Part shown: one piece after another, positions 1 to 7,725 of the stretch | Numbering within the stretch: the first letter of the stretch is position 1 | Layout: every line of letters starts with the position of its first letter | From: Candidatus Solibacter sp. | GTDB taxonomy: Bacteria > Acidobacteriota > Terriglobia > Bryobacterales > Bryobacteraceae | DNA length: 53,339 nucleotides | Reading direction: 5' to 3' | Assembly: GCA_025361425.1 (NCBI GenBank) | Contig: JANYAH010000268.1 | Location: 1 to 53,339, forward strand | Translations under genes and position numbers: made by a program | Notes under the pieces: model-generated | What the model was told of the DNA's origin: nothing | Database searches by the model: none | What the model saw: the letters and a program-made list of their open reading frames with translations, nothing else

Positions 1-143
1 TCGAAGTGCAGTTCCAGCGCTTCTGTCAGATTGGCAAGAGCCTCTTCCTCGGTCTCGCCTTGGCTGGCGACGTCGAGTTCCAAGCACTGGGAGACGTACC
101 ACTTCCCTTCACGCCAAACTGTCGCCGCGAATGGTCGCTTCAT
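1..143 (-). CDS. HicB-like antitoxin, 3' end cut by window edge
   Basis: The ATG is at 143-141 on the minus strand, with GAGG five bases upstream. The first 47 residues read MKRPFAATVWREGKWYVSQC followed by LELDVASQGETEEEALANL, the usual beginning of the HicB/UPF0150 partial RNase-H fold. These proteins are antitoxins of HicA mRNA interferases or stand-alone relatives. The rest lies outside the window. No HicA-like ORF is visible upstream (144-307), so a toxin, if present, would be downstream beyond the window edge. The family call rests on the short N-terminal signature only. Confidence 0.72.
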   Translation of the reverse strand, partial: MKRPFAATVWREGKWYVSQCLELDVASQGETEEEALANLTEALELHF

Positions 144-307
144 GACCTCATTCTTTCACAGGGAGATGCTGCTTCGCACACTTCAGGCCGGGATGGTTGG
201 CATCTTACCCCCTGCCCATTCCCGGCGAGCGGTTATCGTCAATGGAACCACCCATACGGAATCGTGCGCAACTTCGACGCGCGGTACACCGGCTGAAGGA
301 GGGATTC

Positions 308-582
308 GTGGCAATTGCATTGGTCGCCGGCACCGGCACGGGCATCGGTCTGGCGGCCGCGGTCACCGTGGCGCGAGGCGGGCACACCGTCTATGCCATC
401 ATGCGCCATCCGGCCGGCGGGGCGGGGGATATCCGGACCATCGCGGAGGCCGGGAAACTGTCCATCCCGGTGCTCCCCATGGACGTTGATGACGATGCTT
501 CGGTCCGCTCCGCATCGACGTGCTGGTAAATAGCGCCGCGTCGGCGCGTACGGCTCGCTGGGGTTTGGACGTGGAACTGTAG
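308..582 (+). pseudogene. Short-chain dehydrogenase/reductase remnant
   Basis: A GTG at 308 sits behind a strong AAGGAGG site. The first frame reads VAIALVAGTGTGIGLAAAVT, a Rossmann TGxxxGIG cofactor loop, then VYAIMRHP and LPMDVDDDASVRSA, the usual path of an SDR to its second Asp. From about 511 the homology continues in another frame as RIDVLVNSAAS, the IDVLVNNAG strand, and ends at a TAG at 580-582. Residues between the two blocks are missing, and so is the whole catalytic half with Tyr-x-x-x-Lys. The gene therefore carries a deletion plus frameshift, although its ribosome site is still intact. Confidence 0.75.
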
Positions 583-600
583 GCCGGGCCTGCCGGCCTA
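580..600. other. GC-rich hairpin at the end of truB
   Basis: TAGGCCGG (580-587) and CCGGCCTA (593-600) form a perfect 8-bp stem with a 5-base loop. It overlaps the truB stop codon and the end of the SDR remnant. No T-run follows on either strand, so it is not a classic intrinsic terminator. It may be a REP-like palindrome or a 3'-end stabiliser. Confidence 0.5.
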
Positions 601-1479
601 CAGCACCACCACCGGATGGTACAGATTCGGCAGCACGGCTTCGCCGATCGCCACCAGAGTGCCTGCCCGCGTCACCGCCTTTACATATTTCGAGGGCGGC
701 CCCGCGCGGAACGGAGACGCCGGAAAATTGCGCCCGTTGCGCACGTGCGCCGCCGTCAGTTCGTCGATGAACACGCTGGGGAAACCCGGTAGCAATTTCT
801 CCGTCGGCACGAACGCGTCCACCAGGCGCTCTTCGGCGGCCAGCAATTCCAGTTGCTCCAGCGTCCGCGCCTGGTCGATCTCGAACTCGCCAGAGGCCAG
901 CCTGCGCAGTTCGGTGAGGTGCGCACCCGTGCCCAGCGCCTGCCCCAGGTCGTGCGCAATCGACCGCATGTAGGTGCCGCCCGAACAGTGTACGCGCAAG
1001 CGCGCGTCGCTGCCGTTCAGTTCCAGCAGAGTCAGTTCGTAAACATGGATGTGGACCAGCGCCAGTTCCACCGCGATGTTCTTGCGCGCCAGTTCGTAGG
1101 AGCGCCGCCCCGCCACCTTCTTGGCCGATACCGCCGGCGGGCGCTGCTCACTCTCGCCGCGAAATGGCTCCAGCGCCGCCTCCAGTTCCCCGGCGGTCAA
1201 ATGGACTTCCACTTTCTCGCTGGTCGGTTCGCCCGCGCGGTCGTAGCTGCTGGTGGACCAGCCGAAGCGCACCACGCCTTCGTAAATTTTGTCGCTGCGC
1301 GTGTAGAACTGCGCCAGGCGCGTGGCGCGTTCAATCACCAGCGGCAGCACGCCGGTGGCGATGGGGTCCAGCGTTCCCAGATGGCCCACCTTTTTCGTCT
1401 GCGCGATGCGGCGGACCTTGTTCACTACGTCGTGCGAGGTCCAGCCCTCGGGCTTGTCGATTACGATGACTCCGTCCAA
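598..1479 (-). CDS. truB: tRNA pseudouridine-55 synthase TruB
   Basis: TruB isomerises U55 in the T-loop of most tRNAs to pseudouridine. The 293-residue product has the family N-terminus (GVIVIDKPEGWTSHDVV) and the catalytic motif HLGTLDPIATGVLP, whose Asp is the nucleophile. A later GTYMRSIAHDLG block is also typical. The length matches bacterial TruB. The start is TTG at 1479, supported by AGAGG upstream; no ATG lies at the conserved N-terminus. It follows the methyltransferase gene by 19 bases on the same strand and is probably cotranscribed with it. In many bacteria truB lies near rbfA or infB, which are not seen here. Confidence 0.97.
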   Translation of the reverse strand: MDGVIVIDKPEGWTSHDVVNKVRRIAQTKKVGHLGTLDPIATGVLPLVIERATRLAQFYTRSDKIYEGVVRFGWSTSSYDRAGEPTSEKVEVHLTAGELEAALEPFRGESEQRPPAVSAKKVAGRRSYELARKNIAVELALVHIHVYELTLLELNGSDARLRVHCSGGTYMRSIAHDLGQALGTGAHLTELRRLASGEFEIDQARTLEQLELLAAEERLVDAFVPTEKLLPGFPSVFIDELTAAHVRNGRNFPASPFRAGPPSKYVKAVTRAGTLVAIGEAVLPNLYHPVVVL

Positions 1480-1498
1480 TGTTGTCCTCTTGCGGCCG

Positions 1499-2203
1499 TC
1501 ACTGGGCGCGTTTGCGCGCCGTGCAGAGGTAGCCGAGCGTGAAATTGCGGTCCCGGTCGAGAGCGTCCAGCAGCGGCAGAATCAGCGCCGGGGGAATCAG
1601 CAGCATCGCGGCCGGAAGGAACAACAGCCAGCGGACGCCACCTGTGAAGAATTGTAGCCCGTTGAGCAGCCGCCGGGCCAGCAGGCGGAAGTAGCCGCCG
1701 GCGGCGTGCATCTCGCCCACCTCGAAGCCGCTCTGCTCCAGCAGGTACGTCAGCCCGTAGCGCGTGTAGCGGAAATAATCGTGCGGCGCCTGGTGGACTT
1801 CCCATTCGTGCGGCGCCGCGATCAATAGCGTGCCGCCCGGCGCCAGCGTGCGCGAAATCTCGGCCAGGGCGCGCCCCGGCTCCTTCAGATGCTCGATGGT
1901 GACAATGTGTACCGCGGCGTCGAAGCTTCCCGCGCGGAAGGGCAGCGCCGTGAGATCGGCCAGCGCATCCGTCCGGCTGTAATCCCAGGCCGCGTCGCCC
2001 ACCGCCAGATCCACTCCGCAATAGCGCTGGTGCGCGAAGTGATGCCGGTACTGTCCCTCGCCCGAGCCCGCATCCAGCACCCGCACTCCCGCCGGCAAGG
2101 CGCGCGCGAAGGCCGCCACCGCGTCTTCAATCTGGCTTTCGAAATGCAGGATGTGGCGCCGCAACGGCCGCGGCAGCCGGTAGGCGATTCCGGTGTAGTT
2201 CAT
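1499..2203 (-). CDS. Class I SAM-dependent methyltransferase, membrane-associated C-terminus
   Basis: The 234-residue product carries the SAM-binding glycine motif VLDAGSGEGQY near residues 42-52, an acidic strand end (GVDLAVGD) and the post-motif block LAPGGTLLIAAPHEWE. It therefore resembles Methyltransf_11-type enzymes acting on small molecules, lipids or glycans. The last third is hydrophobic (VRWLLFLPAAMLLIPPALI), which suggests membrane contact. The ATG at 2203 is chosen because it has AGAGG upstream and begins before the first conserved segment; an in-frame start at 2239 is possible. Substrate is unknown. A glycosyltransferase and a second methyltransferase on the same strand suggest cell-surface glycan or lipid modification. 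Confidence 0.82.
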   Translation of the reverse strand: MNYTGIAYRLPRPLRRHILHFESQIEDAVAAFARALPAGVRVLDAGSGEGQYRHHFAHQRYCGVDLAVGDAAWDYSRTDALADLTALPFRAGSFDAAVHIVTIEHLKEPGRALAEISRTLAPGGTLLIAAPHEWEVHQAPHDYFRYTRYGLTYLLEQSGFEVGEMHAAGGYFRLLARRLLNGLQFFTGGVRWLLFLPAAMLLIPPALILPLLDALDRDRNFTLGYLCTARKRAQ

Positions 2204-2238
2204 CGCGGCCGCGCCTCTGTTCCAGACGAGAAGGCCCA

Positions 2239-2285
2239 TTCAACGCAGAGACGCAGAGAGTGCAGAGGAAGCGCAGAGAAAAACA
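2239..2285 (-). repeat. Dispersed GCAGAG-type repeat, copy 1
   Basis: The plus strand reads ATTCAACGCAGAGACGCAGA then GAGTGCAGAGGAAGCGCAGAGAAAAA in two parts. A similar sequence lies in inverted orientation at 2385-2429 and a third copy at 26272-26319. The pair here brackets about 100 bases of other sequence between two methyltransferase genes. The strand label is arbitrary. Confidence 0.75.
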
Positions 2286-2384
2286 AACGCAAAAACAAGT
2301 TCGAGGGTAGGCGCGGGAGTTGTCCGCTCTCCGGGCCGCGCGCGGAGGTCACACCAGTTCGATGGCGCCCTTGGCTTGGCTGGC

Positions 2385-2429
2385 TTTTCTCTGCGCTTTT
2401 CTCTGCGTCTCTGCGTCTCTGCGGTGAAT
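2385..2429 (+). repeat. Dispersed GCAGAG-type repeat, copy 2 (inverted)
   Basis: Read on the minus strand from 2429 this is ATTCACCGCAGAGACGCAGA followed by GACGCAGAGAAAAGCGCAGAG. It matches copy 1 at 2239-2285 at most positions, so the two form long imperfect inverted repeats with a roughly 100-base centre. This arrangement resembles a small non-autonomous element or two independent insertions. Confidence 0.75.
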
Positions 2430-2438
2430 GCGCTTCCC

Positions 2439-3383
2439 TCATCGCGGCCGCGCCTCCAGCATCACGGTAGACCCCGCCCCGCACGCCGCTTCGGCGACGG
2501 TGAACGGCAGCGACGCCACCACCAGCGCGAAGTAGGTGAGATCTTTCGCCAGCCGTGCGCCGCCCGATTCTTCGACGCGCCGCACACGCCGCGCCATCGG
2601 GTCCAGCGACGGGGCCAGGCTGCTCGCTAGTCCCGCCGGATTATCGCGCAGCGAAAAATACTTGCGGCGGAGCACTTCGAAGCCGGCGCTCTCCACCATC
2701 TTTTCCAGGTCGCGCCCGCGGAAATCCGTCAGGTGGCGCGGGATGTCGGCGCCGTTCCAGGCGCGGCCCAGCAGGTGCGCCTGCCAGGAGTCGGCATTGG
2801 GCACCTGCACCACCAGCCGGCCGTCCGGCGCCAGCAATTCGCGCGCCGCTCGCAGGTAGGCGCGCGGGTCGTAGAGATGCTCCATCACGTGGAACATGGT
2901 GAGGCCCGCGAAACTTCCGGCGCGCAGCGGAGCACGCTCCAGATCCCCCGCCAGCGCCGGAACCTGCTGCCGCCGCCAGGCGATGCCGGCCGCCTCGCGC
3001 GAAAAATCCAGACCCACCACGCGCACGCCGCGCTCGCGCATCATGCCGAGGAACAAGCCGCCGCCGCAGCCCACGTCCAGCAGCGGGCCGCGCGCCGTGG
3101 AACTGGCCAGCGCCTGCCCCACAAACTGCACGTGATCCCGCAGCACCAGACGCCGATAGGCTTCTTCCAGACGGCTGGCCGCGCTCTGGTCGGGTGCGAA
3201 CCAATAGTTGTCCGGATAGTAGCGCTTCAATTCTTCCGCGGGCGGTGTCGGGTCCAGGCGCATCAATCCACACTCGTCGCAGCGCACCACGGAGAACTGT
3301 TTGGTGGTGGTGTGATACAAACGGTCCGAGCCGTGGAACAGCGCGGTGGATTGCCCGCATCCGCACATCAGACAAGCGCTCAT
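2439..3383 (-). CDS. Zinc-ribbon class I SAM methyltransferase
   Basis: The 314-residue protein starts with a four-cysteine zinc ribbon (CLMCGC near residue 4, then RCDECGL near 34). The methyltransferase domain has LLDVGCGGGLFLGMM near residue 100, VVGLDFS, MFHVMEHLYDP and LLAPDGRLVVQVPN. This layout is common in methyltransferases of O-antigen and sugar-modification clusters. The C-terminus has a hydrophobic stretch, LTYFALVVASLPFTVAEA. Its ATG overlaps the TGA of the upstream glycosyltransferase gene (ATGA), which indicates translational coupling. The two proteins probably work on the same glycan or lipid; the acceptor is not known. Confidence 0.85.
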   Translation of the reverse strand: MSACLMCGCGQSTALFHGSDRLYHTTTKQFSVVRCDECGLMRLDPTPPAEELKRYYPDNYWFAPDQSAASRLEEAYRRLVLRDHVQFVGQALASSTARGPLLDVGCGGGLFLGMMRERGVRVVGLDFSREAAGIAWRRQQVPALAGDLERAPLRAGSFAGLTMFHVMEHLYDPRAYLRAARELLAPDGRLVVQVPNADSWQAHLLGRAWNGADIPRHLTDFRGRDLEKMVESAGFEVLRRKYFSLRDNPAGLASSLAPSLDPMARRVRRVEESGGARLAKDLTYFALVVASLPFTVAEAACGAGSTVMLEARPR

Positions 3384-4378
3384 GCCACCTCCCTGAGGCT
3401 CAAGCGGTGCGCCAACAGCAGTCGCCGCACCTGGCCGGGCGTCAGCCGCCGGATGCCGCGGATCTGCGCGCGTTTGCCCAGCATGCGCGGAATCAGACGG
3501 AGCGCCGCGAAATCGCCCGCGGCCAGCGCACGCACAATCGTCAGCTTGCCGGCGACTCCGGGAAAGTGCGCCGTATCGCCCTGGTTGCGGCGCGACAGCA
3601 TCGCACCCGCCACCAGGCGCGCGGCGTAGTAAAACGGATTGAGCGCGAGCAGGCTCCAGGGAAACAGCTTCACCGCCAGCAGGACGCGGTTGCGTTCGAT
3701 CAGTTCGAGCCGCCGCCCCGAATCCTTGCCCAGCGTAGATCCGCGATGGTGCCGCACCACCGCTCGCGGCGCATAGAGGCACAACCACCCCGCGATCCGC
3801 GCGCGCAGGCCGAGTTCCGCATCGTCGCCATAAGCGAAGAAGTCTTCGTCGAAGCCGCCGATCTGGTCCAGCATCGGTTTGCGGTACATGGCCGCGCAAC
3901 CGTCCGGCCAGAGGACTTCCTCTTCGCGGTCGAACTGGCCGCAATCGAGCGCGCCGCTGCCCCGCCCGCGATTCTGCCCGTCGGGAAACATCAGGTGCCC
4001 CGCTTTGTCGATCCGCGACGGGTCTTCCCACACCAGCACCTTGCTGGCTGCCATCCCCACCTGGGGCCGCGAGGCGCAGGCGCGCTCCAGTTCGGCGAGC
4101 CACTCCGGCTCCGCCTCCGCGTCGTTATTCAGCAGGGCGACGAACTCGCCGCGCGCCACGGCGATCCCCTGGTTGTTGGCCGCACAGAACCCGCGGTTCT
4201 CCTGGTTCCGAATCACCCGCGCGCCGAACTCGCGTTCCGCCATCTCCGGAGATCCGTCGCCGGACCCGTTGTCCACCACGATGGTTTCGAAATCGACGTT
4301 GTTCTGGCAGGCGAGCGAGACCAGGCACGCGCGCAACAATTCCTTCCGGTTCCAGTTCACCACCACGACGGAGATCAA
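3380..4378 (-). CDS. Glycosyltransferase family 2
   Basis: The product, 332 residues, has the GT-A N-terminus ISVVVVNWNRKELL, the nucleotide-binding segment IVVDNGSGDGS, the metal-binding equivalent of DxD in LLNNDAEAEP, and the acceptor-side block GGFDEDFFAYGDDAELGLR typical of rhamnosyl-type GT2 enzymes. It would add a sugar from a nucleotide donor to a surface glycan at the cytoplasmic face. The start appears to be TTG at 4378, since the fold begins at once after it and no ATG is near; no clear ribosome site is seen. It overlaps the zinc-ribbon methyltransferase gene by 4 bases. Confidence 0.88.
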   Translation of the reverse strand: MISVVVVNWNRKELLRACLVSLACQNNVDFETIVVDNGSGDGSPEMAEREFGARVIRNQENRGFCAANNQGIAVARGEFVALLNNDAEAEPEWLAELERACASRPQVGMAASKVLVWEDPSRIDKAGHLMFPDGQNRGRGSGALDCGQFDREEEVLWPDGCAAMYRKPMLDQIGGFDEDFFAYGDDAELGLRARIAGWLCLYAPRAVVRHHRGSTLGKDSGRRLELIERNRVLLAVKLFPWSLLALNPFYYAARLVAGAMLSRRNQGDTAHFPGVAGKLTIVRALAAGDFAALRLIPRMLGKRAQIRGIRRLTPGQVRRLLLAHRLSLREVA

Positions 4379-4476
4379 CTATTTATGCTAACAGGCGTCA
4401 GCCGCCGCAAGCGTCGCCCTTGGCGGAAGAATTCGCGCGGCGGCCCCCTTCCTGCATCGCGGTGCGTATTCACTGT

Positions 4477-4482
4477 TATATT
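4477..4482 (+). promoter_or_regulatory. Possible -10 box for the RodZ-like gene
   Basis: TATATT lies 29 bases before the ATG at 4511, in the AT-richer divergent gap between the glycosyltransferase and the RodZ-like gene. No convincing -35 box is present at the expected distance, so the call is weak. Confidence 0.35.
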
Positions 4483-4510
4483 ATGAGTTTAGAGTTGGGA
4501 ACTGCTCCTT

Positions 4511-5458
4511 ATGACACCCGTTGGCGAGACCTTGCGCCGCGAACGACTGAAGCGCAATCTCGAGTTGGAGGAGATCTCCGCCGAACTCAAGATCTCCAAG
4601 CGCTTCCTCCAGGCGATTGAAGACGATCAGTACGACAAGCTCCCCGGCGGAGTTTTCGCTAAGAGCTGGGTGGTCCAGTACGCCCGGCTACTCGGTCTCG
4701 ATGAGGCAACGGTCGCCAGCCAGCTGCAACAAACCCTGGGACCTGCGCTGGAAGTCTCGCCGTTTGCCCAGAAATCGAAGGCGGTCGGCTCCGCGCCGAT
4801 TCAGGTGCCTCGCGTAGAAAAATGGGAGATGGTCGGCGACCAGCGGTTCCGCTGGTCCGGCTGGTCTTCCGCCGTGGTGCTGGTCGCGGTGATGCTGGTC
4901 TGTTCGGCGGTCTACACCTGGATGCAGCGCCCGAAATCGCCGGTGCCCACGCAGGCCAATCCCCCAGTCCCAAGCGCAGTCCAGAGCACCCCCGTTGCGG
5001 CGCAGCCCGCTCCGCCGCCCACTGCGACCGCGCCAACCCCGTTGTCCGTGGAACCCGCCGCCGCACCCTCGCCCGCGCCCGCGATGGAGCAGCCCCCCGT
5101 AGAGCAAAAACCGGTGGAGCAAAAACCCGCGCCCGCGGTAGCCCGTGTGTCGCCGCCCAATCCCGATGCCACCGTGCATCTCGAGATCACGGCGGATGAA
5201 GCGGTGTGGATCCTGGTCCGCGCCGACGGCAAGTACGCTTTCTCCGCCACCATGGATGCGCACACCACGCGCACCGTGGAAGGCGTGAAGGAAGTGACGC
5301 TGCGCTTGGGCAACGCCGGCGGGGTGACGATTTCCATGAATGGTAAACCCATCGGCCCGGCCGGACCCAAGGGGCAGGTGCGGACGATTCAGTTCACTTC
5401 GGGCGGCTTCCAGATTGTGCCGGCCAAACCGCCTTCCGCGCCGCTCGACCGGCCCTGA
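4511..5458 (+). CDS. RodZ-like membrane protein with HTH and DUF4115
   Basis: Residues 1-75 form a Cro/C1-type helix-turn-helix (VGETLRRERLKRNLELEEIS, ISKRFLQAIEDDQYDKLPGG) of the HTH_25 kind found in RodZ. A single membrane helix lies near 116-136 (SAVVLVAVMLVCSAVYTW), followed by a long Pro/Ala/Gln-rich linker containing a repeated VEQKP unit, and a periplasmic DUF4115 domain from about 220. RodZ links MreB to the wall elongation machinery. The 315-residue length and domain order match RodZ, but the MreB-binding function is inferred. The last 70 bases overlap the convergent pgsA gene. Confidence 0.83.
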   Translation: MTPVGETLRRERLKRNLELEEISAELKISKRFLQAIEDDQYDKLPGGVFAKSWVVQYARLLGLDEATVASQLQQTLGPALEVSPFAQKSKAVGSAPIQVPRVEKWEMVGDQRFRWSGWSSAVVLVAVMLVCSAVYTWMQRPKSPVPTQANPPVPSAVQSTPVAAQPAPPPTATAPTPLSVEPAAAPSPAPAMEQPPVEQKPVEQKPAPAVARVSPPNPDATVHLEITADEAVWILVRADGKYAFSATMDAHTTRTVEGVKEVTLRLGNAGGVTISMNGKPIGPAGPKGQVRTIQFTSGGFQIVPAKPPSAPLDRP

Positions 5459-6081
5459 CGCCGCACGGTGCGCTGCCGCTTGCGTTCCAGCGTCAACAGT
5501 TCGCGGCGGCGGCGATGCTTGATGCTCTCATCCACTTTGTGCCAGAACTTGGCGAAGTAGCTGACCGCCGAAACCAAAGCGAAGAAAACTACGCCCCACA
5601 TCAACGCCAGGCCGATTGGTCTGAGGGCCGGGTGGCGCACGCTGGGCAGCATCACCGCGATGGCAACCACCTGGCAGAACATCTTGGTCTTACCCAGATC
5701 GCTGGCCTTGATCGTGTAGCCTTCGGCTGCGGCGATGCTGCGCAATCCGGAAACTGCGAACTCGCGGCTGATGATCAATACGGCCATCCAGCCGGGAAGC
5801 GAGCGTATCTGCACCAGCGAAATCAGGGCCGCGGAGATCAACAGCTTGTCGGCGATGGGGTCCAGCAGCGTGCCGATGGTGGTGACTTGCTTCCAGCACC
5901 GCGCCAGGTAGCCGTCGAGCAAATCGGTGCCCGCGGCGATGAGGAAAATGGCCAGCGACAACCAGTCGTTGGTCACCCTCACGTCTCCCACCTGGAAGCC
6001 GACGGTCTCCTGGACCAGCGCTGCCACCAGTAGCGGCACGAAGAAGATCCGGAGAATGGTCAGCGCATTCGGAAGATTCAT
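5389..6081 (-). CDS. pgsA: CDP-diacylglycerol-glycerol-3-phosphate 3-phosphatidyltransferase
   Basis: PgsA makes phosphatidylglycerophosphate from CDP-diacylglycerol and glycerol 3-phosphate. The membrane protein has the full CDP-alcohol phosphotransferase signature, DLLDGYLAR followed by GTLLDPIADK, with its catalytic aspartates, and several hydrophobic helices. I start at the ATG at 6081 (MNLPNALTILRI), which matches the family N-terminus; a TTG four codons earlier is less likely. The C-terminal 40 residues after the last helix are basic, longer than usual, and are encoded opposite the 3' end of the RodZ-like gene. PgpA, the next enzyme of the pathway, is encoded at 26318 in this window. 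Confidence 0.94.
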   Translation of the reverse strand: MNLPNALTILRIFFVPLLVAALVQETVGFQVGDVRVTNDWLSLAIFLIAAGTDLLDGYLARCWKQVTTIGTLLDPIADKLLISAALISLVQIRSLPGWMAVLIISREFAVSGLRSIAAAEGYTIKASDLGKTKMFCQVVAIAVMLPSVRHPALRPIGLALMWGVVFFALVSAVSYFAKFWHKVDESIKHRRRRELLTLERKRQRTVRRQGRSSGAEGGLAGTIWKPPEVN

Positions 6082-6117
6082 CGCCCAAACCAACTATATC
6101 AAGAGAGTGGCGCACAG

Positions 6118-6145
6118 TTCAGGTTTGTCCGCGGCGTCTTATACT
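6118..6145 (+). promoter_or_regulatory. Possible promoter giving a near-leaderless mRNA
   Basis: TTCAGG (6118-6123), a 16-base spacer and TATACT (6140-6145) lie just before the ATG at 6158. Transcription would start only a few bases before the start codon, so the message would be almost leaderless. No ribosome site is visible for this gene, which agrees. Confidence 0.38.
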
Positions 6146-6157
6146 TATATTTCGCCC

Positions 6158-7309
6158 ATGAATCTATCGCGCCGCCATTTTTTCCTCGGCAGTCTTGCAC
6201 TGCCCGCGTTCGCCGCTCAGAAGCCGCTCGGCGAACAACCCAATGTCCTGCTGGTTCTGGTGGACGGGCTGCCCTCCTGGATGCTCGGCTGCTACGGCAA
6301 CCGGGAAGTGCGCACGCCGCATATCGACCGGCTCGCACAGACCGGCACGCGGTTCCTCAACCACTACGCCTGCGCCCCCGTGGCCGCCAAGGCCCGCGCC
6401 ACCCTGCTTACCGGGCGCACCACCATGCAGCTCAAGGACGCGGGCGAGGTCACGCTGGAAAAGCTGCTGGGCGGGGTCGGGTACGCGTGCGGCGCCACCG
6501 CCGGCGGTACGGAGGCCGCAACCTTCCTCGACGCGCAGAGCGCCGCCAAGCCATTTTTCCTCACGGCCGGCTTTTTGCCCTACGCCACCCTGCCGGACGC
6601 GGGTGCCTACGCGCAGGCCAAGCTCGACACGTTCGCGCAGGAGGCCGCCGCCAGGAATGCGGCGCGCGGCAAGGAGATGCTGGGGCCGCTGCTGCTGCCC
6701 AACCTGCGGCGGGTGGCGGCGGCAACCACGGCGCTCGATTTCGAAATTGGCGCGCTGGTGGCTAAGGTCACACAGAAGAAGCTGCTGGATAATACGCTGA
6801 TCGTCTTCACGTCCCCCTGCGGATCTTTGTTCGGACGGCACGGTTTGTGGGCCTCGGGCGATGCGTCGGACCCTGTCAACATGTACGAGGAAACCATCGC
6901 GACGCCGATGCTTTGGAGTTGGCTGGGGCATGTGGTGCCGCTGGCCACGCGGCCCGAGATGGTGAGCGCCTACGACCTGGTGCCCACCGTCTGCGATATC
7001 ACCCCCGCCAAACTGCCGGAGCGCAATCTCTGCGGGCGCAGTTATCTGGCGCTGGCCAGCGGCAAGCCGCTGCCCAAGAAGCAGCCGTGGCGGACCACCG
7101 TATTCGCGCAGTTTGGCGATACGGCGATGGCGCGCAGCGATCGCTACAAGCTGACCGTGCGCAATGAGGCCCAGTGGCCCGGGGAGCTATACGACGACAG
7201 GGTGGACGCACGCGAGAAGGTGAACCAGTATGACAACCCGCAGTTCATGACAGTCAAGGCCGCCCTGTCGGCGGAACTGGCTAAGTGGAAGCAGAAGTAT
7301 TCGGCGTAG
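6158..7309 (+). CDS. Tat-exported sulfatase-fold protein with degenerate active site
   Basis: The 383-residue protein begins with a twin-arginine signal (SRRHFFLGSLALPAFA). The body follows the arylsulfatase fold: NVLLVLVDGLPSWMLGCYGN, HIDRLAQTGTRFLNHYAC, ATLLTGRTT, TLIVFTSPCGSLFGRHGLW, SAYDLVPTVCDI and YKLTVRN. Key residues are altered. The first metal motif is VDG rather than DD (residues 35-37). The formylglycine motif C-x-P-S-R appears as CAPVAAKAR (72-80), with four extra residues. The later DHG metal pair is PCG (220-222). It is also shorter than typical sulfatases of 450-550 residues. It is probably not an active sulfatase; a binding role, or a decaying gene with an intact frame, are both possible. 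Confidence 0.8.
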   Translation: MNLSRRHFFLGSLALPAFAAQKPLGEQPNVLLVLVDGLPSWMLGCYGNREVRTPHIDRLAQTGTRFLNHYACAPVAAKARATLLTGRTTMQLKDAGEVTLEKLLGGVGYACGATAGGTEAATFLDAQSAAKPFFLTAGFLPYATLPDAGAYAQAKLDTFAQEAAARNAARGKEMLGPLLLPNLRRVAAATTALDFEIGALVAKVTQKKLLDNTLIVFTSPCGSLFGRHGLWASGDASDPVNMYEETIATPMLWSWLGHVVPLATRPEMVSAYDLVPTVCDITPAKLPERNLCGRSYLALASGKPLPKKQPWRTTVFAQFGDTAMARSDRYKLTVRNEAQWPGELYDDRVDAREKVNQYDNPQFMTVKAALSAELAKWKQKYSA

Positions 7310-7358
7310 GTGGGTCCGCCAGTCGGCGAACGGCGGCCGTCTGCCCGGCTACCCACCT
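7308..7358. terminator. Possible bidirectional terminator stem
   Basis: AGGTGGGT (7308-7315), overlapping the sulfatase-fold stop codon, pairs with ACCCACCT (7351-7358) around a GC-rich loop. It lies between two convergent genes. There is no T-run, so the terminator role is inferred from position. Confidence 0.4.
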
Positions 7359-7378
7359 TCCCGGTTGACCCGTGACCA

Positions 7379-7600
7379 CTACTTCTTAGGAACGTAGCCG
7401 TCCAGTTTGTGATCGTGGGCTTTGTAATAAGTGCCGGCGTCGTTCAAATTCTTCGGCATGGCCTCTTTGGCTTCGATCTTGCCGTGGCAGAAGGTGCAGG
7501 CCTTCTTTTCCTTCTTGGCGTATTCCTGTGTGCCGTAACTGGCGGTGGTGCAGACCAGGAATCCGGTTATCAGAAACGCTGCCGGCAGCACTAGTTTCAT
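7379..7600 (-). CDS. Small exported c-type cytochrome
   Basis: The 73-residue precursor (from MKLVLPAA) has a Sec signal peptide up to about residue 24 and a short Lys-rich mature part with one haem-binding motif, CTFCH (35-39). His39 would be the proximal ligand; Met48 or a later His could be the distal one. Such single-haem periplasmic proteins pass electrons between larger partners, but the partner is not evident here. Two further ATG codons four and three codons upstream (7612, 7609) are possible starts, and GGAG lies just before them. A strong promoter is seen at 7663-7690. Confidence 0.82.
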   Translation of the reverse strand: MKLVLPAAFLITGFLVCTTASYGTQEYAKKEKKACTFCHGKIEAKEAMPKNLNDAGTYYKAHDHKLDGYVPKK

Positions 7601-7662
7601 TGCGCGCATCATAATCTCCTCATTCGGACTAAAGGCATCGGGAGTCTCAATATCCTGAGCTA

Positions 7663-7690
7663 ATTATAGAGCTGGTGCGGTGATTTTCAA
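7663..7690 (-). promoter_or_regulatory. Sigma-70-type promoter of the cytochrome gene
   Basis: On the minus strand TTGAAA (7690-7685), a 16-base spacer and a perfect TATAAT (7668-7663) precede the cytochrome gene. This is the best consensus promoter I see in the window. Transcription would start near 7656, leaving a leader of about 45-55 bases. Confidence 0.78.
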
Positions 7691-7725
7691 CTGCCTGTGG
7701 AAATTAAACCTCGTTCATGCGGGCG

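Noticed and set aside
3384-4103. Extension of the zinc-ribbon methyltransferase upstream of 3383
   Set aside because: The open frame continues but is antiphase to the glycosyltransferase, and the conserved zinc ribbon begins exactly at the ATG at 3383.
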